IMG/VR virus record: IMGVR_UViG_3300025795_000011 | Coordinates: 1 to 48,029 of that record | Length of the DNA stretch: 48,029 nt | DNA from: a virus | Direction: 5' to 3' (one strand) | Shown: positions 23,283-29,688 of the stretch, one piece after another | Layout of the letters: each line of letters starts with the position of its first letter | Numbering within the stretch: position 1 is the first letter of the stretch | Position numbers and translations under genes: made by a program | Notes under the pieces: model-generated | Seen by the model: the letters and a program-made list of their open reading frames with translations, nothing else | What the model was told of the DNA's origin: nothing | The model's database searches: none

Positions 23283-23524
23283 CGTGACCAAAACGTGACC
23301 AAATGGTGCAGTTATCCACCGCTTTTTTGCACGATTCTGCATAGGCGATTTCAAATTATTCAATGATTTAGCGGGTACAACGAGGGACTCCGGAACCCTA
23401 AGTACAGGTTCGATTCCTGTCGGGCGCGCCATCCGATAAGGCCTCGCGATCCCTGGAGAATATGCTAAAAGGTGCCGATCATCCATCGCTTTAACTTTTG
23501 GCCGCGTGACAGTTGTGCGTGACC
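23283..23524. other. attP: attP site: tRNA-Arg core flanked by arm-type repeats
   Basis: This non-coding region lies next to the integrase operon. Its centre is the 3' part of a tRNA-Arg gene (23383-23431). On the left, CGTGACC occurs at 23283-23289 and 23294-23300; on the right, CGTGACA at 23505-23511 and CGTGACC at 23518-23524, all in the same orientation. This is the layout expected for integrase arm sites around a core. The host integration site would be tRNA-Arg(CCG), restored by the phage-borne 3' end. Confidence 0.8.
23383..23431 (+). tRNA. Partial tRNA-Arg(CCG), 3' part only (attachment core)
   Basis: AGGGA, loop CTCCGGA and ACCCT form an anticodon arm with U33 and anticodon CCG. ACAGG, loop TTCGATT and CCTGT form a T arm, and CGGGCGC plus G and CCA form the acceptor 3' end. 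The 5' half and D arm are absent, so it is not a functional tRNA. It is the identity block shared with the host att site. Confidence 0.8.
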
Positions 23525-23529
23525 GCTCA

Positions 23530-23814
23530 CTAATCTGTAGTCACAAAAACTCGTTGCCGGCCCTCGATGCCGATATTCAGCTCCGTGTCTATTTTGATTT
23601 GCGTGCCCTCGACCCTAAGCCGCAAAATCGCTGTTCCGTGCCAATTGAATAATACATCGACAGAATTGCCGCCGACCGCGTTCACAATCTTCAGCGCGTC
23701 GAATTTCGCAAAAATAACTTCCCCGTGTTTTTCAAATGGGCTTTCTGGCTCATCAAATTGGCCAAATCGGTCAAACATTTTCAGCCCCTCATTGGTGAAC
23801 TTCGCGTCGGTCAT
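23530..23814 (-). CDS. Unknown 94-aa protein coupled to integrase
   Basis: A 94-aa protein from ATG 23814 (MTDAKFTNEGLKMFDRFGQF), preceded by AGGGAG; the start overlaps the integrase stop (ATGA). The C-terminal half is a beta pattern (VDVLFNWHGTAILRLRVEGTQIKIDTEL...). No family recognised. It sits between integrase and attP. Confidence 0.62.
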   Translation of the reverse strand: MTDAKFTNEGLKMFDRFGQFDEPESPFEKHGEVIFAKFDALKIVNAVGGNSVDVLFNWHGTAILRLRVEGTQIKIDTELNIGIEGRQRVFVTTD

Positions 23815-24953
23815 CTCCCTATCCTCACGATCCTTTTTCCCTTGTCTGGCTTCTTGTCTTGCTCGCCGCGCAGCCGACGAAACTGGGTCGCATATGTCCC
23901 GAAGAGCATCTCCAGGCTGGTGCCCATCTGGTTGGCGATCCAAAGCGGATCCCTGCCAACCGCGATGTTGTGCGTGGCGAAGGTGTGGCGCGCCTGGTTC
24001 GGCCAGCGATAGCGGAGCTCGGACGCCTTAAGGATCGGTACCCAGACCGTCGCCCGGAAATTGCTGATGTCGATCGGCCGGCCGGTCTCGGTCACCCAGA
24101 CGTGCGCATAGCGGAGATAGGACTTCGCCCGCTGCTCGATCAGACATGCGCGCATCGCCGGCGTGATGTCGACGTCGCGCGAGGCGTCTTCGGTCTTAGG
24201 GTCTTTCTGCTTACCGAGCACGCGCGCCGCGCGGATCGCGATCTGGTCCGTTGCCAGGTTCACCTGCTCCCACTTGAGCCCGTTCTGCTCCTCGAGGCGG
24301 AATCCCGCTTCGAACAAATGCCGGATGTACGGCACGTAATGCGGCCGCAGCTCCCGCGTCTTCTTGAACAGAATGGCGAGCTCCTTTTCTGTGAACGGGT
24401 CGATCTCCGCGACGCGTTTCTCTTTGAGCTTAAATTTGTTTTTCGGCACCGGGTTCGAACCGATTTCCCCGTCCTCGAAGAGCTCGATCAGTAGCGATTT
24501 CACCGGCTGCATGATCTTGTTGACCGATCGGTTCGAGAGCTTCCCGCCACCCTGGCGTCCTTCCTCGATGATCTCGGCCTGCAGCGCGCGCAGATCCCCC
24601 GGCCGGATCTCGGTATAGGGCAGCCGGGCAAAAGCCTTGTTTAAGACCCGGCTCTCCAGGTTGTTTTTGAATTTCCGATAGGTCCACTCCGCCCAGCTGT
24701 TCTTATGCGCGGCCAGCCATGCCTCCGCCTTAGCCTTGAACGTATCGGGCGCGGGCATTGCCTCGGCGAGCGTCGGGAAATGATTCTCCAGCTTGAATGT
24801 CCCGAGCCCGATCTCTCGCCGGATGGTCGCATCCCAATCTTTAACGAACTTCTCGTTCTGATCGGTATCCGGCACACCCGTACTGATCCGGTAGCGCTTC
24901 TCGCGCCAGCGAAAATCGAGGTGATAGAATCCATCCCGGCGACGATAACTCAT
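23811..24953 (-). CDS. int: Tyrosine recombinase integrase
   Basis: A 380-aa protein. Residues 1-50 (YHLDFRWREKRYRISTGVPD) are the N-terminal arm-binding domain of the DUF3596 type. A SAM-like core-binding domain follows (residues ~68-170). The catalytic domain has Arg in LFEAGFRLEEQNGLKWEQV, Lys in VLGKQKDPKTEDASRDVDI, NQARHTFATHNI (the H-x-x-R box, with Asn in place of the first His), WIANQMGTSLEMLFGTYA with the nucleophilic Tyr. It integrates and, with excisionase, excises the phage at tRNA-Arg. It lies beside attP as expected. Confidence 0.93.
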   Translation of the reverse strand: MSYRRRDGFYHLDFRWREKRYRISTGVPDTDQNEKFVKDWDATIRREIGLGTFKLENHFPTLAEAMPAPDTFKAKAEAWLAAHKNSWAEWTYRKFKNNLESRVLNKAFARLPYTEIRPGDLRALQAEIIEEGRQGGGKLSNRSVNKIMQPVKSLLIELFEDGEIGSNPVPKNKFKLKEKRVAEIDPFTEKELAILFKKTRELRPHYVPYIRHLFEAGFRLEEQNGLKWEQVNLATDQIAIRAARVLGKQKDPKTEDASRDVDITPAMRACLIEQRAKSYLRYAHVWVTETGRPIDISNFRATVWVPILKASELRYRWPNQARHTFATHNIAVGRDPLWIANQMGTSLEMLFGTYATQFRRLRGEQDKKPDKGKRIVRIGR

Positions 24954-25177
24954 GCGCTCCGCTTCACAATATGCTCTCGGCGCAGGTCAAAGTCCTGCCC
25001 CTTTAGCCACTTCTCAATCGCCGACATAAAGAAAATCTTTTTCCCGCCCGGGCCGGTCGGCCGACGGAAATGCACCCCCTCGATAAGATTCCCCGCCGCG
25101 ATCTGCTCCTGAATCGCTCTTTTACTCAGCGGGATGCGCTGCGTCAACTGATTTAGATCGAGATACTCGTCGATCAT
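24950..25177 (-). CDS. xis: Excisionase / HTH protein
   Basis: A 75-aa basic protein (MIDEYLDLNQLTQRIPLSKR). LDLNQLTQRIPLSKRAIQEQI is a helix-turn-helix_17 pattern, and HFRRPTGPGGKKIFFMSAIEKWL gives the wing. Its stop overlaps the integrase start (ATGA), so integrase and this protein are co-translated. Position and fold support a recombination-directionality factor. Confidence 0.78.
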   Translation of the reverse strand: MIDEYLDLNQLTQRIPLSKRAIQEQIAAGNLIEGVHFRRPTGPGGKKIFFMSAIEKWLKGQDFDLRREHIVKRSA

Positions 25178-25335
25178 GACTTATTAGGCTTCGCCGCGGG
25201 CAGTTTTATTTTTCCTCTGCAGGTCGCTTCATGCAGCATTTTAAGAGTTAACCCGGGTTCGTTCATCCGCTTGCGACATTTCGCGCAAAACACCGGCCGC
25301 TGCTTTAGCCGCAAACCGCCGAGGCGACGGCTCAT
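25174..25335 (-). CDS. 53-aa zinc-ribbon-like protein
   Basis: A short frame with ATGA overlaps at both ends. The product begins MSRRLGGLRLKQRPVFCAKC and contains CAKC, then later HEATC, so C-x2-C and H-x3-C could bind zinc. Many Arg/Lys suggest nucleic-acid binding. The overlap with both neighbours is the main evidence that it is a real gene. Confidence 0.6.
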   Translation of the reverse strand: MSRRLGGLRLKQRPVFCAKCRKRMNEPGLTLKMLHEATCRGKIKLPAAKPNKS

Positions 25336-25685
25336 ATTATTTCCCAGACCTCGATGACTGTCTCGTCCCTTTCCCCCTGGCGGCGCGTCTCGCGGATCTC
25401 TTCGAGATATTCCGGGCCGTCATCTGGGAGTATTCCGCCTCTGACAATGCCGTCCACCGCGGCCTTATGACTGCGCCCGGTGGCGTCTGCGAGCCGCCGG
25501 CTGCGATGATGGATGTCAATACGGTATCTCGGATGAATTTTTTCAGCCGCATCCTCCGCCGCAGGCTCAGCGCGTCGAGCAGGTTTTGCGTCGGCAGCCG
25601 GAATGGCAGGATGATGGTCACCCGGAGCGATGCCCGTGCACAGGTAAGCCCGATATTCTTCGACGGTCCAATGGTCATTTTTCAT
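25332..25685 (-). CDS. RusA-like Holliday junction resolvase (putative)
   Basis: A 117-aa protein starting MKNDHWTVEEYRAYL. The C-terminal part (HKAAVDGIVRGGILPDDGPEY, then DETVIEVWEI) resembles the RusA-type pattern, in which a helix D-L--G-I-DD is followed by a strand E(V/I)-(E)(V/I). The usual metal-binding Asp before the helix is less clear (RLADATGRSH). Such proteins resolve recombination or replication junctions in phages. Moderate confidence. Confidence 0.5.
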   Translation of the reverse strand: MKNDHWTVEEYRAYLCTGIAPGDHHPAIPAADAKPARRAEPAAEDAAEKIHPRYRIDIHHRSRRLADATGRSHKAAVDGIVRGGILPDDGPEYLEEIRETRRQGERDETVIEVWEII

Positions 25686-26152
25686 CGGCCGACTTCCCGC
25701 ATTCTCAATCCGAATATTTCCGCTTCCAAATCGATGATGCGCTGGCGATCATGTCTTAATTGCTTTTGCGCGAGTTCATACTGGACTTTAAGCCGGTCTA
25801 TTTCTCCATCTTTGATCGCACAATTTTTGTATAATTGATTTCGCACGACTTGCTGATCATCCAACCAAAACTCCTTGATTCGTATCCGCTCATTTTCCGC
25901 CTTGAGGTTATCGATTTCCTCGCGCATACCACGATGAAGATCACACTCAACGAGCGCCGTGTCAGTTTCGTCCAGGACACATGCGCAGCGGTCCGCTTTA
26001 TAGCCAGCCAAGCGCCATAGCTTGATTTTAATGCCCTGTAGCTCCTCGCCCAAAACCCGCAGGGCGGCGGCTATATCACTCTCGTTGTGCGCTAACTTTG
26101 CCGCCTGTTCATCGTATTTGTCGCGCTTCATCTCATTCATTTGTTTGCTCAT
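25682..26152 (-). CDS. Coiled-coil protein, 156 aa
   Basis: A 156-aa protein (MSKQMNEMKRDKYDEQAAKL). Residues 70-150 are a long charged coiled coil (MREEIDNLKAENERIRIKEF, then RLKVQYELAQKQLRHDRQR). The CAC motif at 56-58 is the only notable non-helical part. No known family; it lies in the early operon. Confidence 0.62.
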   Translation of the reverse strand: MSKQMNEMKRDKYDEQAAKLAHNESDIAAALRVLGEELQGIKIKLWRLAGYKADRCACVLDETDTALVECDLHRGMREEIDNLKAENERIRIKEFWLDDQQVVRNQLYKNCAIKDGEIDRLKVQYELAQKQLRHDRQRIIDLEAEIFGLRMREVGR

Positions 26153-26327
26153 CTTTCAGAAGATGCAGATGAAACCGCTTCACGTGCTCGTTGCGCCAGT
26201 GGATCGTGCGGAACATCGCCGTGCAGCCATGCGGGCACTTGATCGTCCGTTCCAGCAGGCCCTCCTGTTTGACCGGTTCGCTTCTCTGGCCTTTTCTCGA
26301 TATCCGGATGCTTGGCCCCGCGCTCAT
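26133..26327 (-). CDS. C2H2-type zinc finger-like protein
   Basis: A 64-aa protein. CPHGCTAMFRTIHWRNEHVK followed by RFH gives C-x3-C-x12-H-x4-H, close to a C2H2 finger. The N-terminus is basic. One of several small putative zinc-binding early proteins; function unknown. Confidence 0.6.
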   Translation of the reverse strand: MSAGPSIRISRKGQRSEPVKQEGLLERTIKCPHGCTAMFRTIHWRNEHVKRFHLHLLKDEQTNE

Positions 26328-26605
26328 GGTTGTTTCGCCTTGCTGAAAAGATCCTGGTAAAACTCCGCCTTCTCGTGCACGTCTTTGAATTCCCGCTCGT
26401 GTCGGATCACCGGTTCGCGCTTCGACATCGCCGGCTGATATCTAATCGGCTGGGCGGCCGCGATCGTCGCGCGCAGCTGCTTTAGTCGTAGCGCCTCGAC
26501 GTCCCATCCCCGGCCAGGCCAACGTTTGTCGAGCTGCTCGAAGCCCTCGAGGGGGTCGGCGCATGCGGCAAGCGTCTGGATCGCATCGAATCCCTCGCTA
26601 TCCAT
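26324..26605 (-). CDS. Unknown 93-aa protein downstream of replication initiator
   Basis: A 93-aa helical protein (MDSEGFDAIQTLAACADPLE), overlapping the initiator stop by 8 bp and the zinc-finger start by 4 bp. No family recognised. Position after an O-like initiator could fit a helicase-loader or partner role, but no motif shows it. Confidence 0.6.
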   Translation of the reverse strand: MDSEGFDAIQTLAACADPLEGFEQLDKRWPGRGWDVEALRLKQLRATIAAAQPIRYQPAMSKREPVIRHEREFKDVHEKAEFYQDLFSKAKQP

Positions 26606-27386
26606 TGCCGATCCCCCGCATCAGGTCCCGGACCGGCGCGGCAATCGGAGCGCGCTTGTACTGCTCGTTTTCCGGTCCCTGCATATACTTGGTCCGCTCT
26701 TTCGCAAAGATCGTCTCTAATAGCGCCCAGACGCTTTTGATCTCGTATCCTACGGCGACCTTAGCCCGCACGGTCTCCAGACAAGCCCGCGTCACCGCAG
26801 TCACCCGCTCGGCCGGCTCTCCCTTCTGGCAGCGCACCATCGAGATCGTCCACTGACAGAGCTTCTGGGTCAGCTCCTGGTCCCGCCCGCCGATCTCGAC
26901 CGCCAGATTGACGAGCTGATCTGCCTCGGTCTGCTTGTGCAGCGTCCTGATCTTATCAACAGGTTTATCCACAGGCCCGGCGTTTTCTGCCGGGCTTTTC
27001 TTAGGAAGGAAGGAAGTCTCGGAAGGAAGGAGGGAACATAAAAGGAACCGTTCAGGTTCCGCAGTCCTGTGATATTTCCAGTAATTAGGTGCTCCCAGGA
27101 TAGTTGATGGTGAGTTTGAAATCGCTTCGGGAATCATCAGCCAATGCTTGGCGGATGCGTGGCGGAGTATCCGCCACACCTTGGCGGATGATTGGCGGCA
27201 CTTCCGCGCGATGCTTTTGACCGCTCCATCGGTGACCTCGAAGCGGTTCTCGGTCTTGTCCAAAATAGCGCAGATCTCAAACCAGACGCGGAGCGCCCGG
27301 TCGCCGAATAGATCGGTCAACTCCCAGAGCTGCGGGTCGTCATTAAAGTCCTGAGTTACCGGAAACCATCGCTTTGCTCGTGGCAC
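26598..27386 (-). CDS. Replication initiator / replisome organiser-like protein
   Basis: A 262-aa protein from a GTG at 27386. The N-terminus (KRWFPVTQDFNDDPQLWELT, then FGDRALRVWFEICAILDKTE) is a winged-helix pattern found at the start of phage replisome organisers and DnaD/O-like initiators (W/F-P-------D--I--L---G--A---W--ll). A Pro/Lys linker (PVDKPVDKI) follows, then a helical C-terminal domain. The gene contains iterons, a purine tract, a hairpin and two DnaA boxes, i.e. a probable origin in the coding sequence, as in lambda O. Confidence 0.72.
   Translation of the reverse strand: MPRAKRWFPVTQDFNDDPQLWELTDLFGDRALRVWFEICAILDKTENRFEVTDGAVKSIARKCRQSSAKVWRILRHASAKHWLMIPEAISNSPSTILGAPNYWKYHRTAEPERFLLCSLLPSETSFLPKKSPAENAGPVDKPVDKIRTLHKQTEADQLVNLAVEIGGRDQELTQKLCQWTISMVRCQKGEPAERVTAVTRACLETVRAKVAVGYEIKSVWALLETIFAKERTKYMQGPENEQYKRAPIAAPVRDLMRGIGNG
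26953..26973 (+). promoter_or_regulatory. Pair of DnaA boxes
   Basis: TTATCAACA (26953-26961) and TTATCCACA (26965-26973) lie 12 bp apart in the same orientation. The second is a perfect match to TTATNCACA. They flank the iteron array, within the initiator gene. Confidence 0.7.
26975..26999 (+). terminator. Hairpin with T-tail inside the initiator gene
   Basis: GCCCGGC and GCCGGGC pair around a 7-nt loop and are followed by TTTT on the plus strand. It could stop antisense transcription entering the origin or be a structural element of the origin. It lies directly beside the DnaA boxes. Confidence 0.5.
27148..27200. other. Iteron array: candidate replication origin
   Basis: TGGCGGA-like units start at 27149, 27160, 27182 and 27193, and an inverted unit (TCCGCCAC) lies at 27170-27177. 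Units are spaced every 11 bp, about one helical turn. The central two form the palindrome GTGGCGGA-GTA-TCCGCCAC. Upstream on the plus strand is a GGAAGGA purine tract (27004-27036). Confidence 0.7.
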
Positions 27387-27564
27387 TGGTCAGGTTCTCC
27401 CCTCTTGATCTTGCCCGATATTCGTTCATCTTTTTTCGATTGTATTGCCGGAGGCAGTCGCGGCAGCAGGTTTGCTTTGTGTATTCGTGTACGGGCAGAA
27501 CCGTTGCGCGCACCAGGCTGAAATACTGGCGTGTATAAGCCGCTTTCTTAATCTTGTCTCTCAT
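27343..27564 (-). CDS. Small Cys-containing protein, 73 aa
   Basis: A 73-aa protein (MRDKIKKAAYTRQYFSLVRA). TCCRDCLRQYNRKKMNEYRA gives a CC-x2-C half of a zinc site with a basic helix. It overlaps the initiator start by 44 bp. Probably a small nucleic-acid-binding early protein. No family recognised. Confidence 0.5.
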   Translation of the reverse strand: MRDKIKKAAYTRQYFSLVRATVLPVHEYTKQTCCRDCLRQYNRKKMNEYRARSRGENLTSATSKAMVSGNSGL

Positions 27565-27745
27565 GATCAATGTCCAGCTCTAACGGCTTATCCGTCTTGT
27601 CCTGCTCGAGCAAAACCATGCGGATCAGCTGCTCGATCCGCGGCAGTGATACCCCATAAATGTTCGCCAGATAGCTCATCGAGTCGCCGAGCTTGAACTG
27701 TCCGGCGATGATGCGTCGCAGATTTTTCGTTAGCCGGATCGCCAT
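27548..27745 (-). CDS. Small HTH protein, 65 aa
   Basis: A 65-aa protein from ATG 27745 with AAAGGTG upstream (MAIRLTKNLRRIIAGQFKLG). SMSYLANIYGVSLPRIEQLI is a helix-turn-helix pattern (DSMSYLA--YGVS---IEQLIR), like sigma-like or resolvase-type HTHs. May regulate early genes. Start overlaps the upstream stop (TGATG). Confidence 0.62.
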   Translation of the reverse strand: MAIRLTKNLRRIIAGQFKLGDSMSYLANIYGVSLPRIEQLIRMVLLEQDKTDKPLELDIDHERQD

Positions 27746-27963
27746 CAATGCACCTTTCGCGACCGTCTGAGTGCCGTTTGCGCCTTTTTTGCCCGCGCCT
27801 TCTGACGTGTATGCCAATTATCGTGGTCGAACCCACCCGCGGTATGGCGCAGCATGTGCGCGTCGAAGGCCGCATGAGGATAAAAGCGCGGCTCGCGTGG
27901 GCATATCGGGCAGACCGCTGCTTTAAGTATTCGTGTTCCTATAATGATCTCGGCTGTTTTCAT
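27745..27963 (-). CDS. C2H2-like zinc finger protein, 72 aa
   Basis: A 72-aa protein. AAVCPICPREPRFYPHAAFD followed by AHMLRH fits C-x2-C-x14-H-x3-H. The C-terminus is Lys/Arg rich. Second zinc finger-type small protein in the early operon. Confidence 0.6.
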   Translation of the reverse strand: MKTAEIIIGTRILKAAVCPICPREPRFYPHAAFDAHMLRHTAGGFDHDNWHTRQKARAKKAQTALRRSRKVH

Positions 27964-28148
27964 TTTTCCCTTCCGAGCCGCGCTCTACCAGGGAGCGGGA
28001 GACGCGTGACGCGCCGCTGCGCATAATCGAGCGTGAAGTGTCGGAGCACCGGCTTTATCTGGCAGCCGTTTGCCCGCAACCATTCGCGCCAGCGCTCGGT
28101 CTCCACTTCGTCCGCTTCGCGGTCATCGATAAAAACTTTAATATCCAT
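27960..28148 (-). CDS. Unknown 62-aa protein
   Basis: A 62-aa protein (MDIKVFIDDREADEVETERW) with FIDDRE resembling a short Asp-rich strand end. Ends overlap neighbours. No function can be assigned. Confidence 0.55.
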   Translation of the reverse strand: MDIKVFIDDREADEVETERWREWLRANGCQIKPVLRHFTLDYAQRRVTRLPLPGRARLGREK

Positions 28149-28332
28149 CGTGGTGCCCCTTTTGGCTCATGATGTCAGCGATCTGTTTTTTCAGTCGGTG
28201 GTTGGCATATTGGAGCTGCGCGTTTTTAAGAATCAGATCAGCGATGATCTTCTCCAGCTCCGTGAGACTTTTCTCCAGGCTCAGAACATCGAGCGGAGTC
28301 AATGTCAGAGGCGATTCGAAAGACTTGGCCAT
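28138..28332 (-). CDS. Small coiled-coil protein, 64 aa
   Basis: A 64-aa protein (MAKSFESPLTLTPLDVLSLE) with a leucine-heptad helix (LTELEKIIADLILKNAQLQY). Overlaps the next gene by 11 bp. Function unknown. Confidence 0.58.
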   Translation of the reverse strand: MAKSFESPLTLTPLDVLSLEKSLTELEKIIADLILKNAQLQYANHRLKKQIADIMSQKGHHDGY

Positions 28333-28337
28333 AAAAA

Positions 28338-28697
28338 TTAATCTCCAGCGATGACAAAGACGGCAACGATCACGGTAAGGATAAACGCCATGGCGACAAA
28401 CTCGGCGAACGGCTTCCATGATCTTTTTTGTTGACGCACACAGAGCGGCTCGACGATCGGGACCCGGTAAAAGCCCAACGCAGATGCTCGGTCGTCATAC
28501 GGGTCTTTTAAATATCGCCGCGCCCAAGCCCACTCATTGCGCGCCTCTTTGATTCTGATCGCGCAGGCGTAGCAAATGACCCCATTACCGAAGGATTTCA
28601 TCGCGGCGCGCACACCAGCATTCGGGCAGAGCATGCACGTCGCAGTGATCTTGTCCGGCGCCAATAAGCGCGCTTCGTTGCCGTTCATCAGGCTCAT
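28338..28697 (-). CDS. Zinc-ribbon protein with C-terminal membrane segment
   Basis: A 119-aa protein. ATCMLCPNAGVRAAM and VICYACAIRI give two C-x2-C pairs (a four-Cys zinc site). Residues ~98-117 (FVAMAFILTVIVAVFVIAG) form one transmembrane helix. A cytoplasmic zinc domain anchored in the inner membrane is unusual for an early phage gene. It may interfere with a host membrane process or exclude other phages. Confidence 0.62.
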   Translation of the reverse strand: MSLMNGNEARLLAPDKITATCMLCPNAGVRAAMKSFGNGVICYACAIRIKEARNEWAWARRYLKDPYDDRASALGFYRVPIVEPLCVRQQKRSWKPFAEFVAMAFILTVIVAVFVIAGD

Positions 28698-28819
28698 TTC
28701 AGGATGCTCGCCGCCGACCAGGCACCGACAAGTGTAATGATCAGAAACGCCGCATACACAGCCACCCCGAGATAAAACTCATCGCTGAGAAAAGCGAGCA
28801 GCGAAAGTTGTAGATCCAT
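28694..28819 (-). CDS. 41-aa single-pass membrane peptide
   Basis: ATG at 28819 with GAGGTGA upstream. The 41-aa product is MDLQLSLLAFLSDEFYLGVA followed by a hydrophobic segment (VYAAFLIITLVGAWSAASIL), so one or two membrane helices. Its stop overlaps the next start (ATGA). Function unknown; possibly an early membrane-acting peptide. Confidence 0.6.
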   Translation of the reverse strand: MDLQLSLLAFLSDEFYLGVAVYAAFLIITLVGAWSAASILK

Positions 28820-28824
28820 ATCAT

Positions 28825-29295
28825 TCACCTCTTCCTTTCCATGTTTTGATGCCGCTTGCCTGTGCACTTGCCGAATACCGGGACACCGGACACAAACGCT
28901 TCGACCTTTAGTTGCTCGCCGCACTCCGGGCAGTGGTAGGGCTTCACCGCCGGCGGCAGGCCGGCGCGCTGTTCGAGCAAATCGATCACATAGCGTAGCT
29001 CTTCGAGCGCGTTTTCCGTCCGCAGGTGCAGGCCCGCCGGCGAGGTAATATAGGCGGCTATCTCGCGCGCCAGGGTGCGATACTTGAGATTGAGCGGCGC
29101 ATCTGCAGTCGCCGCCAGGAGCTCCATCAAGGAGCGGAGCGGGATGTCCTTGCCGCTGCCGTTCGGGTCCTGCCCATAACGATAGACATGCCCCTCGCTG
29201 ATACCGATCCGGCGCGCCACTGCGGAAGGGCCGCCGAGCTCGCGGGTCAGTTCCTGCACAGCCAGATGAAGCGGTCTCTTCATGGGTGTGTCCAT
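28825..29295 (-). CDS. CII-like regulatory protein with C-terminal zinc ribbon
   Basis: A 156-aa protein. LHLAVQELTRELGGPSAVAR, then RIGISEGHVYRYGQDPNGSG and PLRSLMELLAAT, matches the phage regulatory protein CII family (PF06892 type), with HTH residues 23-42 and the P-G-----P(L)-SL-E-L--T pattern. The C-terminus has CPECGEQ and a later C, a partial zinc ribbon. It is probably a regulator of the lysogeny decision or early transcription. It lies in the early operon driven from 29663. Confidence 0.7.
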   Translation of the reverse strand: MDTPMKRPLHLAVQELTRELGGPSAVARRIGISEGHVYRYGQDPNGSGKDIPLRSLMELLAATADAPLNLKYRTLAREIAAYITSPAGLHLRTENALEELRYVIDLLEQRAGLPPAVKPYHCPECGEQLKVEAFVSGVPVFGKCTGKRHQNMERKR

Positions 29296-29376
29296 CGAAG
29301 TTTTTTATCCCTGCGCGGGGACAATTGCCCGGCGGTGTGGGGATAGCCCGCGCATAATGCGGTTTCGCCTTTTCGC

Positions 29377-29580
29377 TCATTGCACATGGCGCATCTGTGC
29401 CTTGATCGTCTCAAGCTCATGAATCGCCTTGGCCCGCTTCAAGTTGAACGCCGCGATCCGGCACGATTCGCGGTGATATACGTGGGTCACCCAGTTCGGC
29501 TTGAATATCCGGTTACAGCGTTCATACGCGCAACGGCGCTTTTTGAGAGGGATCAAAGGCGTTAGTTTTCTGCGCTTCAT
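29377..29580 (-). CDS. First early gene: 67-aa zinc-binding protein
   Basis: A 67-aa protein (MKRRKLTPLIPLKKRRCAYE) with C-x4-C (CAYERC) and HRESC, resembling a treble-clef-like zinc finger with a helical tail. It is the first gene behind the early promoter (29635-29663). A Cro-like role is possible by position, but the sequence is zinc-finger-like rather than HTH. Confidence 0.62.
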   Translation of the reverse strand: MKRRKLTPLIPLKKRRCAYERCNRIFKPNWVTHVYHRESCRIAAFNLKRAKAIHELETIKAQMRHVQ

Positions 29581-29622
29581 TATGCTAGGAAAGTGCGTTA
29601 ACAATGCCGTTGATAGTTTCCA

Positions 29623-29652
29623 TGTACGGTATCGTTTATACGATGTCGTACA
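29623..29652. promoter_or_regulatory. 30-bp operator in the switch region
   Basis: TGTACG-GT-ATCGT-TTAT-ACGAT-GT-CGTACA is a near-perfect inverted repeat (outer arms 6 bp, inner arms 5 bp). It covers the -10 and part of the spacer of the early promoter and lies 36 bp before the repressor gene, so it is the likely repressor operator. Confidence 0.85.
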
Positions 29653-29663
29653 AAATATGTCAA
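29635..29663 (-). promoter_or_regulatory. Early promoter (consensus sigma70)
   Basis: On the minus strand TTGACA (29663-29658), 17 bp, TATAAA (29640-29635). Transcription would start near 29628 and run into the early operon beginning at 29580. The operator overlaps it. Confidence 0.85.
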
Positions 29664-29688
29664 GTGGAAAGGTGGAAAAATTTTTTTA

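Noticed and set aside
23312-23320. TTATCCACC near attP as a DnaA box
   Set aside because: Only a single imperfect match outside the iteron region; no supporting repeats.
23202-23486. 94-aa minus-strand frame containing MARPTGIEPVLRV
   Set aside because: This is the well-known false translation of a tRNA 3' end and lies over the attP core.
28820-29380. Long minus-strand frame upstream of the 41-aa membrane peptide
   Set aside because: It overlaps the CII-like gene in another frame; only the last 41 codons have a ribosome binding site and a plausible protein.
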